Position numbers and translations under genes: made by a program. Below, piece after piece: positions 22,393-34,758 of a stretch of DNA of 64,000 bases. Numbering within the stretch: the stretch's first letter is position 1; the number at the start of each line of letters is the position of its first letter. The notes beneath the pieces are model-generated. The model was not told the origin of the DNA and searched no databases. It saw nothing but the letters and a program-made list of their open reading frames with translations. This stretch comes from Apophysomyces variabilis (taxonomy: Eukaryota; Mucoromycota; Mucoromycetes; Mucorales; Mucoraceae), in the NCBI GenBank assembly GCA_002749535.1, contig MZZL01000041.1, positions 159,404 to 223,403 on the forward strand. The letters are read 5' to 3'.

Positions 22393-24635
22393 TCAAACTT
22401 CCATGCCTGGCGTCTCTCCATAATACTGATCCACCAACTTGTTGGCAAAAGCATACATCTCCGGGTCAGGCGCTGGTGTAACAGACGCCAACGCGGTCAT
22501 GCACGATGGAGTATTATCTAATATTTCCTTACCCTTCAATAAATGTAAGTCAAAAAACGTCCGAAATCATCCTAATTAGATTGTCCAACCTTGTTCACTC
22601 GTGTCAAAAGTAATTCAACGTAAGAGAGACCGACTTTAATCAATTCGGCGTCCTGCGATCGGATCAGGTCCAAAAACGCTACGAATGTTACAGTAAATTG
22701 CACCGTTCCCTATTACTTTCTAAGTGTCTTTACCTGGCAGAAGCTCCCGATGAGGTAAAGACTGCATATGTCTTTCTCCATAGGCTGCAATATTCATGAG
22801 GCAAAAGGCAGCCTACAGACGAAGTTGATAATAGAGTTTCAACATGACGTATCACTTACTCCTTTACGGATATCATAAGCGCTATGCGAAACTAGATCAG
22901 TGAGATGTGGAACAGCATTTGCATCTTCCACAGCTTGAATCACGTCTGGGTGTTGACTGCAAGTAAAATGATGTATGTGAGCACACATCTGTCCCACATA
23001 CATGCAGTCTATAAAGGAACAAAATCACGTACGAAGCTGTGATATTTGATAGAACCCATAACGCTTCTTTCTTCACAACCCTAAAGGATCATTTGTTTTT
23101 GTTTATGCGCACACTGGTTAACTATCATTGTTTACCTGCGTTCTGAATACGTGAGTTTAACCACAGTGGAAATGAACTGATCCTGCTGCATTAACAATTC
23201 GATGTACTCGTCTGGTCCTGCCGCAAGGTTTCCCAGCGTTCTCAATACTGGCAGTACCTCAGGCCCTTTGTCAGCCAGCATTTCCAAATCCTTAACCTTC
23301 ATAGTCACGGTTAGAAATGTAAACATATACAGAGATTAAGGATCTCCTCGTTCTGCGTACCAAAGGAGATGCAAATCCTTCCTGCATAATTTCCTGTCGA
23401 AACTGTTCACTTCCCGCGGTCAAATAGCTTGTCACCCAACAAATCTCGGTGATAGTGTCAGCCTAATTATGGATCAGACATTGGCAGCAAGTTTATAGTT
23501 AATCTACATTACCGTCTCATCAACCAAGTGTCTAAGCAGCTTCTTAGATATGCCAGCTGCCATAAAATCTTGAAGTTGGCCTTCTGGCCCACGGGCCAAA
23601 TTTGCTAACGCAAAACAAGCCGACTGAACAAGCCGCGGATCCTAAATCAGCATTTAATAACTAGCGGAGTTTTACGTCTGAGCGCTACGTTTGAATCCAG
23701 CATTTTCACAAGTGGCTTGATCGCTCCATTGTTTCTGATCATCTGGCGTACTTCATCGTCCTCTTCAGTCATATCTCCAAGATCTTCTGCTGCCATATTT
23801 CCCAAAGCACCTGCAGCTAGTTCACGTAGATTCTTTTATCACGTTAGTGATCCAGCAAATGACCATCCTGAATTATTTTTACCATGTTATCACTATCCAA
23901 AAACAAGATCAAATACGGCACAGTTGAAATAGATTTGATCCAAAGATTGTAAGGTCCTGCTGCAATATCTAAAAGCAAAAACAAGCGGGTATGAGTAAAT
24001 TAGGTTTAACCATTTCAGAACCATCAACTTACTTGAAATGGTCTGTATGGCCTGCATCTGTTCATCCGCCTCAGTTCCTGATAGCATACTCTGCATAGAG
24101 ATAGTAAGTATTATCAAGACGCTAACAAAATTCTTCCCATACCGTAAGTGTCTCAATGCAATCACCTTGCGTAATGTAATCTATCAAGGCTTGAGCAGGC
24201 TCTAAAACAAATTTGCCAAGTGACTGCACGGCATCCAACCGTACTTTTTTGTCACTGCTTTTAAGATCTTTAGCCATTGCTTGGACCTGAGATGGCGTGA
24301 GACGATAATAAGGATCGATGTCCTCTGATGTATCACAGTCATTAGCTTCTCGGTATAAATTCCGCTATTTTCCGATATCTACCATCATGTTCATTTCTTT
24401 CATTATCCTCAGGCTCAGATTCTCCAGCGCTTTGCTGTTCTTCACGCCTTGTCAAGTGGCGGTATCGTTTTGCCGTAATGAGCTGCTCGCGATGTTTCTT
24501 GCGCAAGGATTCGTTAATGGCCACTCGTCGTCTGTGCAATTCCTCAGGTGTTCTTGAAATACTAGTACGCTTATAAAGCGCACGATGATCGTTTTTGTTG
24601 TTGTTATTGGTGTTATGGTTGTTATCGTCTCCCAT
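22393..24635 (-). CDS. Importin-alpha/TMCO6-like armadillo-repeat protein
   Basis: About twelve short exons on the minus strand, from ATG 24633-24635 (MGDDNNHNTN) to TGA at 22393-22395 (ending YYGETPGMEV). The N-terminus has an Arg/Lys-rich importin-beta-binding-like segment (RTPEELHRRRVAINESLRKK). Armadillo-type repeats follow, each often on its own exon: VRLDAVQSLGKFVLEP, NIAAGPYNLWIKSISTVPYL, AAGALGNMAAEDLGDM, RLVQSACFALANLARGPEGQ, ITEICWVTSYLTAGSEQF, VLPVLRTLGNLAAGPDEYIE and GAAFCLMNIAAYGE-type segments. This looks like a divergent importin-alpha relative (TMCO6 type), possibly a nuclear-import adaptor. Exon boundaries near 24345-24380 are unclear: the first exon and the next are in different frames, and joining them needs an unusually short (34-37 nt) intron or a sequence error. 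A Met 17 codons upstream is a less likely start. Confidence 0.72.
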
Positions 24636-25658
24636 GAGAAGCAGAAAGGGAAGAAACAATGTGAGGGGAGAAAACCAAGTTTTCAATGGGAACTTTCATG
24701 CATCTGTATGTATCAGCTCAGACACCAGTCACGCCATTTTCTGCCAATTTTCTGGTTATTCGGGAAAGTGCTATAAGCTCCCGGTCTGGTGCAAACATTT
24801 ACGACTTGGCGAGGCTCTTTGACTTTACACACTACGGACTTTGGGTATTGGTGAGCTTTTTCTGTGTGCTTATCTGGAACCATTGGCGACGAGTGAATCG
24901 ACTAGTGTTTTCCTAGTTCCACCATCTATTGTTGATACAATACTGCGTAACACCCCAAATCTTTTATTACGGCAAAAACACTTTCGACATCCTAAACTTT
25001 ATATTCTTTCGATTATCCCTCATATTCGCACTCTATGTTACTGCGGCACTAGGGCACGGGTTATTCCCGACTGCTAGAGCTAGGATCAGCGATGTAGAAC
25101 AACAATAACAAGGACAACAGCAATAACAATCAGAGCATCGAGCTACTGTAAAATCTGCTGATGTTGAAACGGTGTAAATCCTATCGATCAAGCTATTATG
25201 TAAATCATCTCGATTCTTTTTAAAAGGTCATCGTTATATAATAAATGTTTATGACTTTCCAGTGAAGTTTCCTTGTAGTTTGAAAACGATTATGTTGTCT
25301 GTCAATGTAAAGCAAGAACCTCACCTAAAGGTGTGTTTCATGTCAACTTCTCTTCATCATGCTCTGCATCGGGTGAAGACAGGAACGACTTGAATCCTTG
25401 CTGGTGATTGATGCTCTAACTGATATGAACTTTTCTATGATCGAATCCATTTGTTGGATATGTCGTACTGTCATTCTCTCTATAGTCTAAGACTTATAGC
25501 AGCACTAGGATGAGCGTGGTGAGGTTTGTACATTTCCCTCATTTGTCATGGGCTCTTTCTGTGTCATTCACCTTCGGCTAATACTTTTGCCTTTTCAATC
25601 GTTTTTTTGATGCGCGGGCTGTGCATTGTTTCAAAGTTAACCTCTTTATCTTTCCGTA
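24636..25658. other. Divergent intergenic region between armadillo and PAS-kinase genes
   Basis: The two genes are transcribed away from each other, so both promoters lie here. Short plus-strand frames at 24686-24916 and 24841-25077 have no motif. A small in-frame ATG context at about 25510 is not used. No regulatory motif can be named with confidence. Confidence 0.4.
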
Positions 25659-28600
25659 ATGAGATCGGCTGAATTACCCAGCACAGGTAAAGAGATTCTT
25701 CCGGCCATAGGAATCTTTCTGTTGTTTTATGTATAACTCACGCTGTAGACAGCCCCAGTGATTCAGAGACTAGCGACCTGACAAGGTATTATTAACTTTG
25801 TCTTGTTTGCGATCCCTCGTATAATTGATTTCGAGTAGATCTTCTTCGACCGATGCATTATTTTGCGATGATCAGTTACAATCCACGGGACTTTCTCGTC
25901 TTCGGCAAAATAGCCAAAGTGAACAGACGTCAAAGACTGAAGAGGACGCCGTTAAGAAGTTCGCTGCACAATCATTGCATAGCTTCAGTTTCTCTCCTGT
26001 TCGCCCACGTAAAGCGAGCACCAAAAACGAGTTGGAACGTGCTCTAGACTATGTTCAACAGATCCAATGGACTTTGGGTGCTGCTAAGAGGCGATTTTCT
26101 CATCCAGTAGGGCCGTCTTATGGTGTGGAAGCCATGTCGCATAAAAACGTCAATATGAACTCAGACGATCTATCACTCCTGCGGAGGAAGACCGTAACGA
26201 TCTGTCCAGAAGATGATAACGAACAGTCTGCAGCAATAGCTGAATCGCACATCTCGTTTTCACCGCGTTATACACGAGCCCTTCACACGCCAAGTCGATT
26301 TTTACCGCAAAATCAGGCGATTTTTACAACAAGTTGGGATGGAACGATATTGTTACTGAACGATATCGCATGTCTCTCTTTCGGTATTGATAAATCATAT
26401 GTCGGCAAATGCCTATTAAAAGCACTGGAGGCACCATTTCGAAAAAAAATCTCCGGAATTTTACAACAACGAAAAAGGATGTCAACTGCACTTTCCGGTG
26501 ATAAGATATTGCCCGATACGGGTACTGTCTTAGTTTGCGGCTCAGTTGTACGCATCTCCCCTTCATCGATCGCTTCAGATATTTATCAAGTATTATCTAG
26601 GTACCTATTATCAAAAACAATGGTGATAAATCAGCAGCGTCGCTGTGGCTGAAAGAGAAAGCAAACGACTCGGGAGAAAAGGTTTATATATGGATTTTCG
26701 AAGAAATATACGAAAGCTCTTTGTCAGCCTACGTGGATCCAAAGGTACCAACAAAGCAAGAAAGTTAATTTTTGGATTCATTTTCTTTATTTGCCTTGAT
26801 TTAGGGCACTGTTTTCAAAATGTTTGGGATGATGAAGGAGATTTACGGGTATGAAGAGGACGAAATTGTTGGAAAACCAATTGGCAGCCTTATCCCAGCG
26901 TTCGGAACATTTGACCCGGAATCGATAGAGCAGTTCAATTTTTACGGCAGCCGATCGAAATCAGGTGCTTTTTTCCCTATTATGATCAACTTCCAGCGCC
27001 ACTTTTCCATAATCAGAACTTCGATAACATATTACGATGTCAAAATCACCTCTTTACCAGCTATTGCGGGTATGGTAACAGTCCATAACGATGGCATGAT
27101 ACAGAGTATCAGTCCAGTCCCATCCAAATATTTATTCGGATTTGAACCCAATGAACTCGTGGAGAAAATGAACATCGAACGCATCATTCCTCAGTTTCCC
27201 GTAATAGTCGAGAAACTTAAACAGCAAGGGTATCGATTAAGCACACCCATCATCAATAATTGCACGTGTCGTCGGGCATTATCCGAGATTGATCCCCGAC
27301 AACCATCTTCCACGGAACGACGTCTCTCGAGCAATTCTAACGGCACAGCAGCCCCTTCGATTTTTGTTGTTCATCGGGATGGTTCTAAATTTGAAGTGCA
27401 ACTACAGCTACGATGGATCGAAAGCGAGGAAGAAGAGCTGATTGGTATATGGGTAACCTATGATCGTATCCACGCATTGTCTAGTGGACAAAAACGGAAA
27501 GCTAGTTTACCCAAATTGAAGGAAGAGATACAGAAATTACCTAGTGTCAATGAACTTCCACCTGCGAAAAGCGTGACACCTTCGGTTACACCAGTTGAAA
27601 GCAAGATAAAAAAAGCCGCGAGATGGGCTTCTTTCGGTTTAAGCACATATAATGTCCCCGATGTCAGCATCAAGACTGAAGCTACAACGTCTTACTACGA
27701 AACACCTATCATGAAACATCATCCCTTAGATGACTATGTCATTGTCAATACACTTGGGACAGGGGCATACGGAACTGTGAAGCTTGCCTACCGCAAAGAC
27801 GATATAACAAAAGTTTGTTGTTTATGGATTTTCTTTCAAACTTTGATGACTAACCTTTTCTTGCTGTCAACAGAAGAACATGGTTATCAAATATATCATG
27901 AAGTCTAGAATTGTTGTAGATTCTTGGATAAGGTAATGAGGAATACATTAGAACATTATCACTTGATATTCATATTAAAACAGAGACCGGAAACTGGGAA
28001 CGATACCTCTAGAAATTCATATCTTGCGAAATCTGCAATTGCACCCTCATAAAAATTGCTGCAAACTTGGTAAGGACCGTTTTTATCATTCTTTTGGTAT
28101 GAGAAAGAGCTAACCCTGTGTTTAACTCTCCGATTTTGATGATGCAGTTACATATTCGGAGGACGATGAATTTTACTATGTAGTTATGGAAACGCAGGAC
28201 GAGGTGATGGATCTTTTCGATTATATCGAATTGAACGAATGCATGACAGAGGAAGAAATCAAGGCTATTTTTCGTCAGGTGGCTGAAGGGCTACAACACT
28301 TACATCAGCTTCACATTGTCCATAGAGATATTAAGGATGAAAATGTGCTGCTGGATGCTTCTGGGACAGCCTATCTTATTGATTTTGGAAGTGCAGCGTA
28401 TTTCCGCGAATCACGTACGTTTGACACATTTGGTGGCACACTTGACTACTGTGCGCCGGAGATCCTCAAGGGTACCGCGTATGAAGGACCTCCACAAGAT
28501 ATCTGGAGCCTTGGCATTCTCCTATACACCTTAATCTATCGAGAGACACCATTTTACTCTGTGGATGAAATTTTAGACGGTAACTTGCGTATCCCTAGTG

Positions 28601-28764
28601 TGCCTATCCCAGGTAACATAAAGCAGGCAGAAGAAAGAAAAAAATAGATTACTGACATATTTTTGACAGGAGCCATGAATATATTGCAGAGGATGTTAGA
28701 TCGTCAAGTATCTCGGCGCCCTAGCATTGATCAGGTGTTAAGTGACTCATGGCTGCAAATTTGA
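25659..28764 (+). CDS. PAS kinase (PASK/Psk1-Psk2 type), 877 aa
   Basis: Nine exons: 25659-25686, 25749-25785, 25836-26547, 26601-26744, 26805-27812, 27874-27932, 27984-28069, 28148-28612, 28670-28764; 2634 coding nt with all junctions in frame and GT-AG. A Ser-rich N-terminus is followed by PAS modules (FTTSWDGTILLLNDIACLSF; then SAASLWLKEK, YIWIFEEIYES and the MFGMMKEIYGYEEDEIVGKP segment). The kinase domain starts at about residue 620: LGTGAYGTVKLAY (Gly loop), VIKYI (ATP Lys), HRDIKDEN at about 749, DFGSA at about 770, CAPEILKG and GVVL-type helices, ending SRRPSIDQVLSDSWLQI. In yeast, PAS kinases couple nutrient and metabolic state to glycogen, translation and cell-wall glucose partitioning. 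The domain order and complete catalytic residues make the assignment firm. Confidence 0.92.
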
Positions 28765-29183
28765 AAGTCCCATGTGAAGGGCGTTATAGATCTTTTTTCT
28801 TCGTTTCATTCGCTTTTCTCTTTTCTTTTATTTCACCTTCATGCATTTGTTATTTTACTTCCATAGGCGTTTTTATATACGTCATTTTTGTACAGTCAAC
28901 CATTCAAATCGTAAACTCTTTGTATAAATCGCAGAATTAAAGCGTGAGAAATCCCATCCACTGAGAAACGATGGATTCCGAACGAGCACCACGTTCAGTG
29001 AACAGTCCGTTTTAGGTTTTTTTGGTCGCCCCACACCTTGTGTGACCATAAGAAAGCAGACTTTTCCGAATCCAGTGTCCCTGTGATGTTCTGCTTGTGT
29101 TCTCCGCTAGTTCGATTTTAAGCTTGGGAGTGCTAGAAAAGTCTTTTCTTGGATTTCATACTTCTTCTCTACCTTTTCAAATA
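28765..29183. other. Intergenic between PAS kinase and arrestin genes
   Basis: T-rich 3' UTR of the kinase followed by the arrestin-gene leader; same orientation. Nothing else seen. Confidence 0.5.
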
Positions 29184-30515
29184 ATGAAACGACCCTCGCG
29201 GCAGACACTCGAAATCCATCTTGAAAGTGATCATTTGGTGATGAATGGTTCTCGATCTGAATCATCAGGCTGCGTATTACGAGGTGTCCTTAGTCTCTAC
29301 TTGTCAAAGCCAACTACTGTCAAATCGATTATTCTCAGGTTTAGCGGGACAATGACCACTAAATGGACTGAACGTAAGTGTATGAGTTACTCATTGATTT
29401 ATCAAACAAATAAACCCAATACTGTTCCTCTCCTCCCCTAAAATCGTCATCTAGCCGCTGGTAATGGTCATGAACGCCTTTTTCGAGAGGTGCATTCATT
29501 GGTGCAACACGAATGGTCATTTTTGCCATCCAGATCTATCTCGTACCGAATTAATGCTGGGGACCATACTTTTGGATTTGAATTGCCGCTCTCCGGTCAT
29601 CTACCAGAATCTACGCAAGTCGCTAGTTTTTATGTAGTTGAATACCAACTTTTCGCACTAGTGATTCGACCGTCTTTATTTTCCGATTACACAACGCAAA
29701 GGCCGCTCTATCTGTCGCGTCAAATACCGATGCCACAGGGTGCCTTGACAACACCCATAGTAGTCACCAACCAATGGATGAACAAGCTTGATTACGAACT
29801 ATCCATACCCACGAAACTCTATGCCTTTGGTGATGACATACAAATACGGTAATATGATTTTTCATCGCTCCAACAAAGCTTTTTGTAACAAGTCCTCTCA
29901 TTTTTCGCCTTTTTTTTCTGGCTCACACATTCCTATCTATCCATCAGAGTCCGTATAGCATCGTTGATAGAAGATATCCATCTGAAACATATCATCTGCA
30001 AACTAAAAGAATACATGTACTGTCCCGGTATACAGGGACGTTTCGGTGGAAAAGCAAAACGACACGGCCGCATTATTCGATATCTACGCGAGGAGAATTT
30101 TAGACGATGTCCCTCCCAGACACATCCTATGGTGTGGTCGAAAACTCTCTGTGTCAGCGTACCAGAATCATCCAAAGAAATCCAATGCGATGTCCGAAGT
30201 GAAGCCGTCCGCGTGCGGCATCGATTGAAGTTCGAGATTGTTTGTCAAACAACAGACGGGACTTTGTCCGGATTCAACGTGGAGCTGCCGATCGCCATCC
30301 GTGTCGTGACGGGCCAGCTACCAACCTATGAAGAAACATGGCAATCGTTTCCTTACGATCCTGCACTGCTGATTGCACTGCGATGTAATGAAGATGACCC
30401 TAGAAGCGCATCGCATCTCCATCCAGAATTTCGATCTCGATCAATAAACAATTCTAGCCATGAACCACTACCGTCCTACAGTGCTATCATCCGCGGTGTT
30501 GAATCATCCCCATGA
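29184..30515 (+). CDS. Arrestin-domain protein (ART/alpha-arrestin type), 383 aa
   Basis: Three exons, 29184-29373, 29455-29848 and 29948-30515 (1152 nt, in frame, GT-AG). The start is the ATG giving MKRPSRQTLEIHLESDH; the upstream frame extension is not supported. The N-terminal arrestin fold shows LRGVLSLYLSKPTTVKSIIL and GTMTTKW, then SYRINAGDHTFGFELPLSGHLPES and VVEYQLFALV. The C-terminal arrestin fold follows QWMNKLDYELSIPTKLYAFG. The C-terminus carries QLPTYEE and LPSYSA, PxY-type motifs of the kind used to recruit Rsp5/Nedd4 ubiquitin ligases. Family members are adaptors for ubiquitination and endocytosis of membrane transporters and receptors. The gene converges with the RING gene; the stop codons are 61 bp apart. 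Confidence 0.88.
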
Positions 30516-30576
30516 ACCCTTTCCGGGAGAACCCAAACGTGTAACTTTTCTCTTTACTTTCTTCTTTAAATTATAG

Positions 30577-31437
30577 CTAGGACGATTGGACCTTGTATAT
30601 AGAATTGGATACAAACGAATTGTAATTATGGCCACTCCTGATAAACGCCATCAGCTCTCTAATAAACCGCCGTGCGATTGTGTCATCTTCGTTATCGCTG
30701 ATCCATTCTGACAGTTGTTGGATAATCTCAGAATCATCCATCTTCATGACGTTTCGCGATTTGCTCCGCAGATTCGTTTGGTAAGGTATCAGTAGAATGT
30801 TTTTGATATGGGTTTCTACAAGGGGATCATAGAGTTCCCCCATCAATGCAGGAAGTTCTCGTTCAATGAAGACGGCCGCCTAAGAGAATGGAGGGTTTTC
30901 AAGCTCAGTCGCCCGTTCTTGCATTGACAGGCATAAAGAAAGAAAAAAAAAAGATATCTCTTTTTGTGTTACCCGTGGCATATTTTCTGGTGAAATACAT
31001 TGTATACGAGCAAAAGTAGAGGAGGGAGGAGTGGGATAAATGGCTTCCGTTGGGGATCTGTAAATCTGAGATCGCTGAATGCGTAATCGTTCTTGGGGCG
31101 TCAAGGAAGGAGGTGTAGGTGGAGGATCGTGTTTCCCGTCTTTTGCTTTGTCTGCTAAACTGTATTCTTGATATGTGTTGTTATCTTCGTCTATGTTATA
31201 TACAAGATGCTCGATGGATTGTTTGCATAGAGGACAGCTCGCGGCAATGTTGATCCATTGTCGGATGCAAACAAAGCAAAATGAGTGAAAACAGGATCGA
31301 ATGAAGGTTCGATTCGTATAGGGCTGCATGCATATAGAACATATCGGTCCCTTCGATGCGGATTCCTCATCTTCCTCTTTGTCCTCTATTGATCGTTTAC
31401 GTTTGCCTTTGCAGGCGAATCGGGAAGTTGGCATCAC
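30577..31437 (-). CDS. RING-finger E3 ubiquitin ligase, TOPORS-like, 255 aa
   Basis: Two exons on the minus strand, 31437-30973 and 30879-30577; the 93-nt intron (GTAACA...CTTAG) joins MPR to AAVFIERELPAL in frame. After a basic, acidic-patched N-terminus, residues 33-71 form a C3HC4 RING: CSIC, then CFHSFCFVC, then CPLC. The middle is Pro/Thr-rich. The C-terminal helical part (FIERELPALMGELYDP; IIQQLSEWISDNEDD; ARRFIRELMAFIRSGHNY) matches the layout of TOPORS-type RING proteins. It is probably a nuclear ubiquitin or SUMO ligase; the substrate is unknown. Confidence 0.85.
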
Positions 31438-32351
31438 TGCAGAAAATAATTAGTGGGATTTGGGGCTGTCTGCAAAATGTACCGTACCAGCAGTCCTTGT
31501 GTCAGACCGTCGGAGTCACGCTGTGAAAGGAGATACCTGCTATGATTTTAACCCTTCTATACTTTTGTTTAGCAAGTCTGCAAGGAAAACTTCTCGGTAG
31601 AATGAAGGTTTCTGGCCGTGTCATTAGGTTGGAGCAATGTCACATGTTCGTGTCTGCTGCAAAATGACAGAGAGTCCAGGAAGGAAGGACATACATCCTT
31701 CCAATAAGAATTTTTCTCGGTATAATGAACAATCTTTTGATCTTTCGTTCTCGGCGAGCAAAACGTATCCTCTCGCTAAAAACAAGTATGATCAATTTGT
31801 TTCGACAATATTTTATGCTAAAAAGGAAAAGAAGTTCCGCTTCAGGAAAGGAACTTGAATTGTGCATGACAGACGAGCAAAAGTGTAGTATATCATCCTT
31901 TTAGCCTGTCACGGTAAACGGCATTTACTGGCGCTCGATGTTGAAGACGGATGGCTAGACCCTCAGTGCTGCAGTAACTAATCGGCTGCGTTACGTTGTC
32001 TCTAATCTTGGTTTTCAGTACACCGTGCCTTCAGTATTAGATCCGTTCAATCATTCGCACACAACAGCGTATAGATAAAGGGTTTGTGAGAACATTGCTT
32101 CCCTATCATAATGTGTTTCTTATTTACCAGATGATATGCGCAAGAAAAGGTTGGGTAAGATGGAAAGACAAGTCATCAGAAAAACTTGGTTCAAAAGTAT
32201 TGAACTTACCCTTCGAGACATTATATATCTAAATACTCGTTACGAGGAAAACCACATTCATAGTGGCAATATCGTTGTTGGCAGGACGGCGGAATTCTAT
32301 GGGGCGACCGAGTTTGCAAGGTAGAACATGTTTTTTGCCGGATTAATGTTC
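31438..32351. other. Gene-free stretch
   Basis: No supported gene. Opposed short frames at 31637-31867 are shadows of each other. A 62-codon plus frame at 32136-32324 has no motif. Confidence 0.45.
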
Positions 32352-33221
32352 CCGTTGCCATAGTGTACCCTCCCGGCCAAACACATCGCGCAACTCTCCA
32401 ATCGACTATCCGTCAGTACCGCAAAGATATTCTTTTGTCACGCCGTGAAGGCCCAAATTTCAAGCTTCTATCAGCATGCCGCGATTCACTGGGAGTGGAT
32501 CCAATCATGTGGATACCCATGACACGCACCCAACGTAGCCACTGTATGCGCTGGCGTCTGGGTTGGATGCCTGGTGGCCAACTACTTCCCTGTCCCCGAT
32601 GCCACATAGGATACACTAGCCGTAACCATGCAATCCTATGCCTCAATGCCCATCAACGTCTGGGAATTCGGCCCACTATTGCTGATCCTATCTCGGAAAC
32701 ATTAAACAGACTTCCCAAGTCCCCGCCTCGCAAAGCCTCCCAACAACGATATTGGATACAACTTTGGCCCAAACTGGATATGCTCCTATTGGAACTGGAC
32801 ATTCTTACACACCCCGATGGCGATTTCTCTTCTCCGGCTGATAGACCTCTACTTCCGCATCAGGACTTTCTTGCCTGGTTATCCTCTCCAAATTCCCTTC
32901 TTCCCCAGAATACATCCACCGCAGTTTAGACCCCCTATAAGATTTTATTTTATTTTTATTGCTTCTTTCTTTTTCATTGCTCTCAGCACTGCGTTTCTTT
33001 CTACAATAATTCCTACCATATTTCCCATGGATCTCCCCGAACTCCCTCCCCTTTTGTTCCCTTAAACATTTCCCCTTCTACCTTTTTTTCCTGGTGCCGT
33101 GACAGGTTTTTTTCATATCTCTCTTCTTGATGGATCGGACGAGAGCGGACATATTGCAAAAGACAGCGCTCAATTTTCGTCGTTAAATAAATTCAAAGTT
33201 TCATCCGTTGCCATAGTGTAC
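32352..33221 (+). mobile_element. 5'-truncated LINE with 17-bp target-site duplication
   Basis: CCGTTGCCATAGTGTAC flanks the insert at 32352-32368 and 33205-33221. Inside, from 32369, an open frame runs to 32929 and encodes the last 185 or so residues of a non-LTR reverse transcriptase: RWRLGWMPGGQLLPCPRCHI, then a CX2CX8HX3C zinc knuckle (CPRC...H...C) followed by LNAHQRLGIRP, and a QDFLAWLSS end. The protein has no own start because the element is 5'-truncated. A 3' UTR follows, ending CGTTAAATAAATTCAAAGTTTCATC. Endonuclease and RT catalytic parts are absent, so it is non-autonomous. Confidence 0.85.
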
Positions 33222-33427
33222 GACAGAGTTTGCCAACTACAGTATTTTAACTTGAAATTGAGACCAATTTGCTTTTTTTTTGACCAATCAAACTTTTTGG
33301 AGATAACTGACCTTCGTAATTTAGACGAATGTCCTCTTTTTTGAGACGCGCTTTATTTTTTTTCGAGGGACAATCACTTTTTTTCCTGGAATACGGGAAA
33401 CCGACCAATTTATTGAGACAACATGTA

Positions 33428-34741
33428 CTACTTCAAGCCGATCTCTTTTTTCAGGCACCGATCCCAATAAGTCTCGGCATGTCTTATCCAGCCTTGACAA
33501 TCGGCTGTAGTAACTGTCTTGCATGCCTCATCAATGCGCGGCGTGAGCATGCCAGACTTGTCAAGCGGGTTTCTTCTAATATTCTTCTTGATCTTAGACC
33601 AGCATTCTTCAATCGGTTTCGAGAAGGGCGAATATGACGACATAAACAAAGGTTTATAGCCGCGCTTGTTGATAGCATCCACGACAAAGCGAGAGTGATG
33701 GATTCTGCAATTATCCATTACAATAAACATATTCTTCATATTATGTTTATTCAGGATGTCCATCACCGAGTCCATAAACCAGACAATATGATAAGCTGTA
33801 GTGCCTTTCTTAAGTTTTACTGGTTTTGCATCGGTTTGAGCACTAATTTTTCTCTTCTTGGAAGGAGCCGGCTCAGGAAACTCCTTCTCAATCATTGACT
33901 GCATCACTCTTCTTTAATGGCTCCACCTTTGAGAAGCAGACCCTCCCAAATGGAGAGATACAACCCACAATACTGATATTTACACCCTTCTGGGTGTGTA
34001 CTTTTACGACAGCAGGAACCCCAACCCTTGACCATGCACGGCCTCTCATCAACTGTGGGTGGAAGCCTGCTTCATCAACAAACACGCAATTCTCCTGAAA
34101 GTTGACACGGCAGCTTTCCACTGACTGATGATGTCGAACCGCAGCTCAATAGTTCTTGGGGCATTGCGGGCCAAAGTGTACTTTGTTGCTTGCTTCAACG
34201 AGATCGCGCACTTCTCCGAAATATGCTTATAAAGGCCAGGAATGGATATTTCAAGGCCTTCAAAATGCTCATAGAGCTTCTGTTTTGCTTCTGCAAGAAC
34301 AATTGGTGGATTATCGTCAAATAGCTTAATCCAAAAAGCTGAATGCTCAGGAAAAAGCTTTTTTGGCTCACGCTTAACTTGCTTCTTCACGCTCCCAGGA
34401 AGAACTGTTCCAGAACCGGCGTTGAACTCGTTTAGCAACCGGTAAGCAGAGCTACGAGGTATGTCACAGTGCTCTGCAGCTTTCGGTACTATGAGTCCTT
34501 CTTCTTGAATCAACCTAACGAAACGAGCAATCTGCTCCTCGCCGTACTTCTTGTATTTTGGCCGTGTTGTAATGGATACTTCCTTGAAGTCCTGAACAAG
34601 GCTATCTACCGCTTTGTCTATTGTTTCGTCCATCGCAACCGGCTGTGTCTCAGGTTCAGGAACAGTGTCGAATTCGACGAGCATCTCAAGTTGGCCATCC
34701 TCGATCGCGGAATCATCAGTCCATCTCATCTGAGCTCTCAT
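33428..34741 (-). pseudogene. Tc1-type transposase, copy 1 (frameshifted)
   Basis: Three minus-strand frames cover one protein in order. The first, from 34741, has an acidic N-terminus and a helix-turn-helix region (YGEEQIARFVRLIQEEGLIV, HCDIPRSSAYRLLNEFNAG). The second has CVFVDEAGFHPQLMRGRAWS with the first catalytic Asp. The third has IVMDNCRIHH (second Asp) and YSPFSKPIEECWSKIKKNIR (Glu); 34 residues separate the last two, the DD34E spacing of Tc1. The frame changes after FDIISQW and again near KKSDAVND, so no intact transposase is made unless introns are present there; I see no good splice sites at these points. Confidence 0.8.
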
Positions 34742-34758
34742 CGTAGGCTAAGAGGAGN

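Noticed and set aside
24686..25077. Plus-strand frames opposite the armadillo promoter
   Set aside because: No motif, no continuity between them, and they overlap the divergent promoter region.
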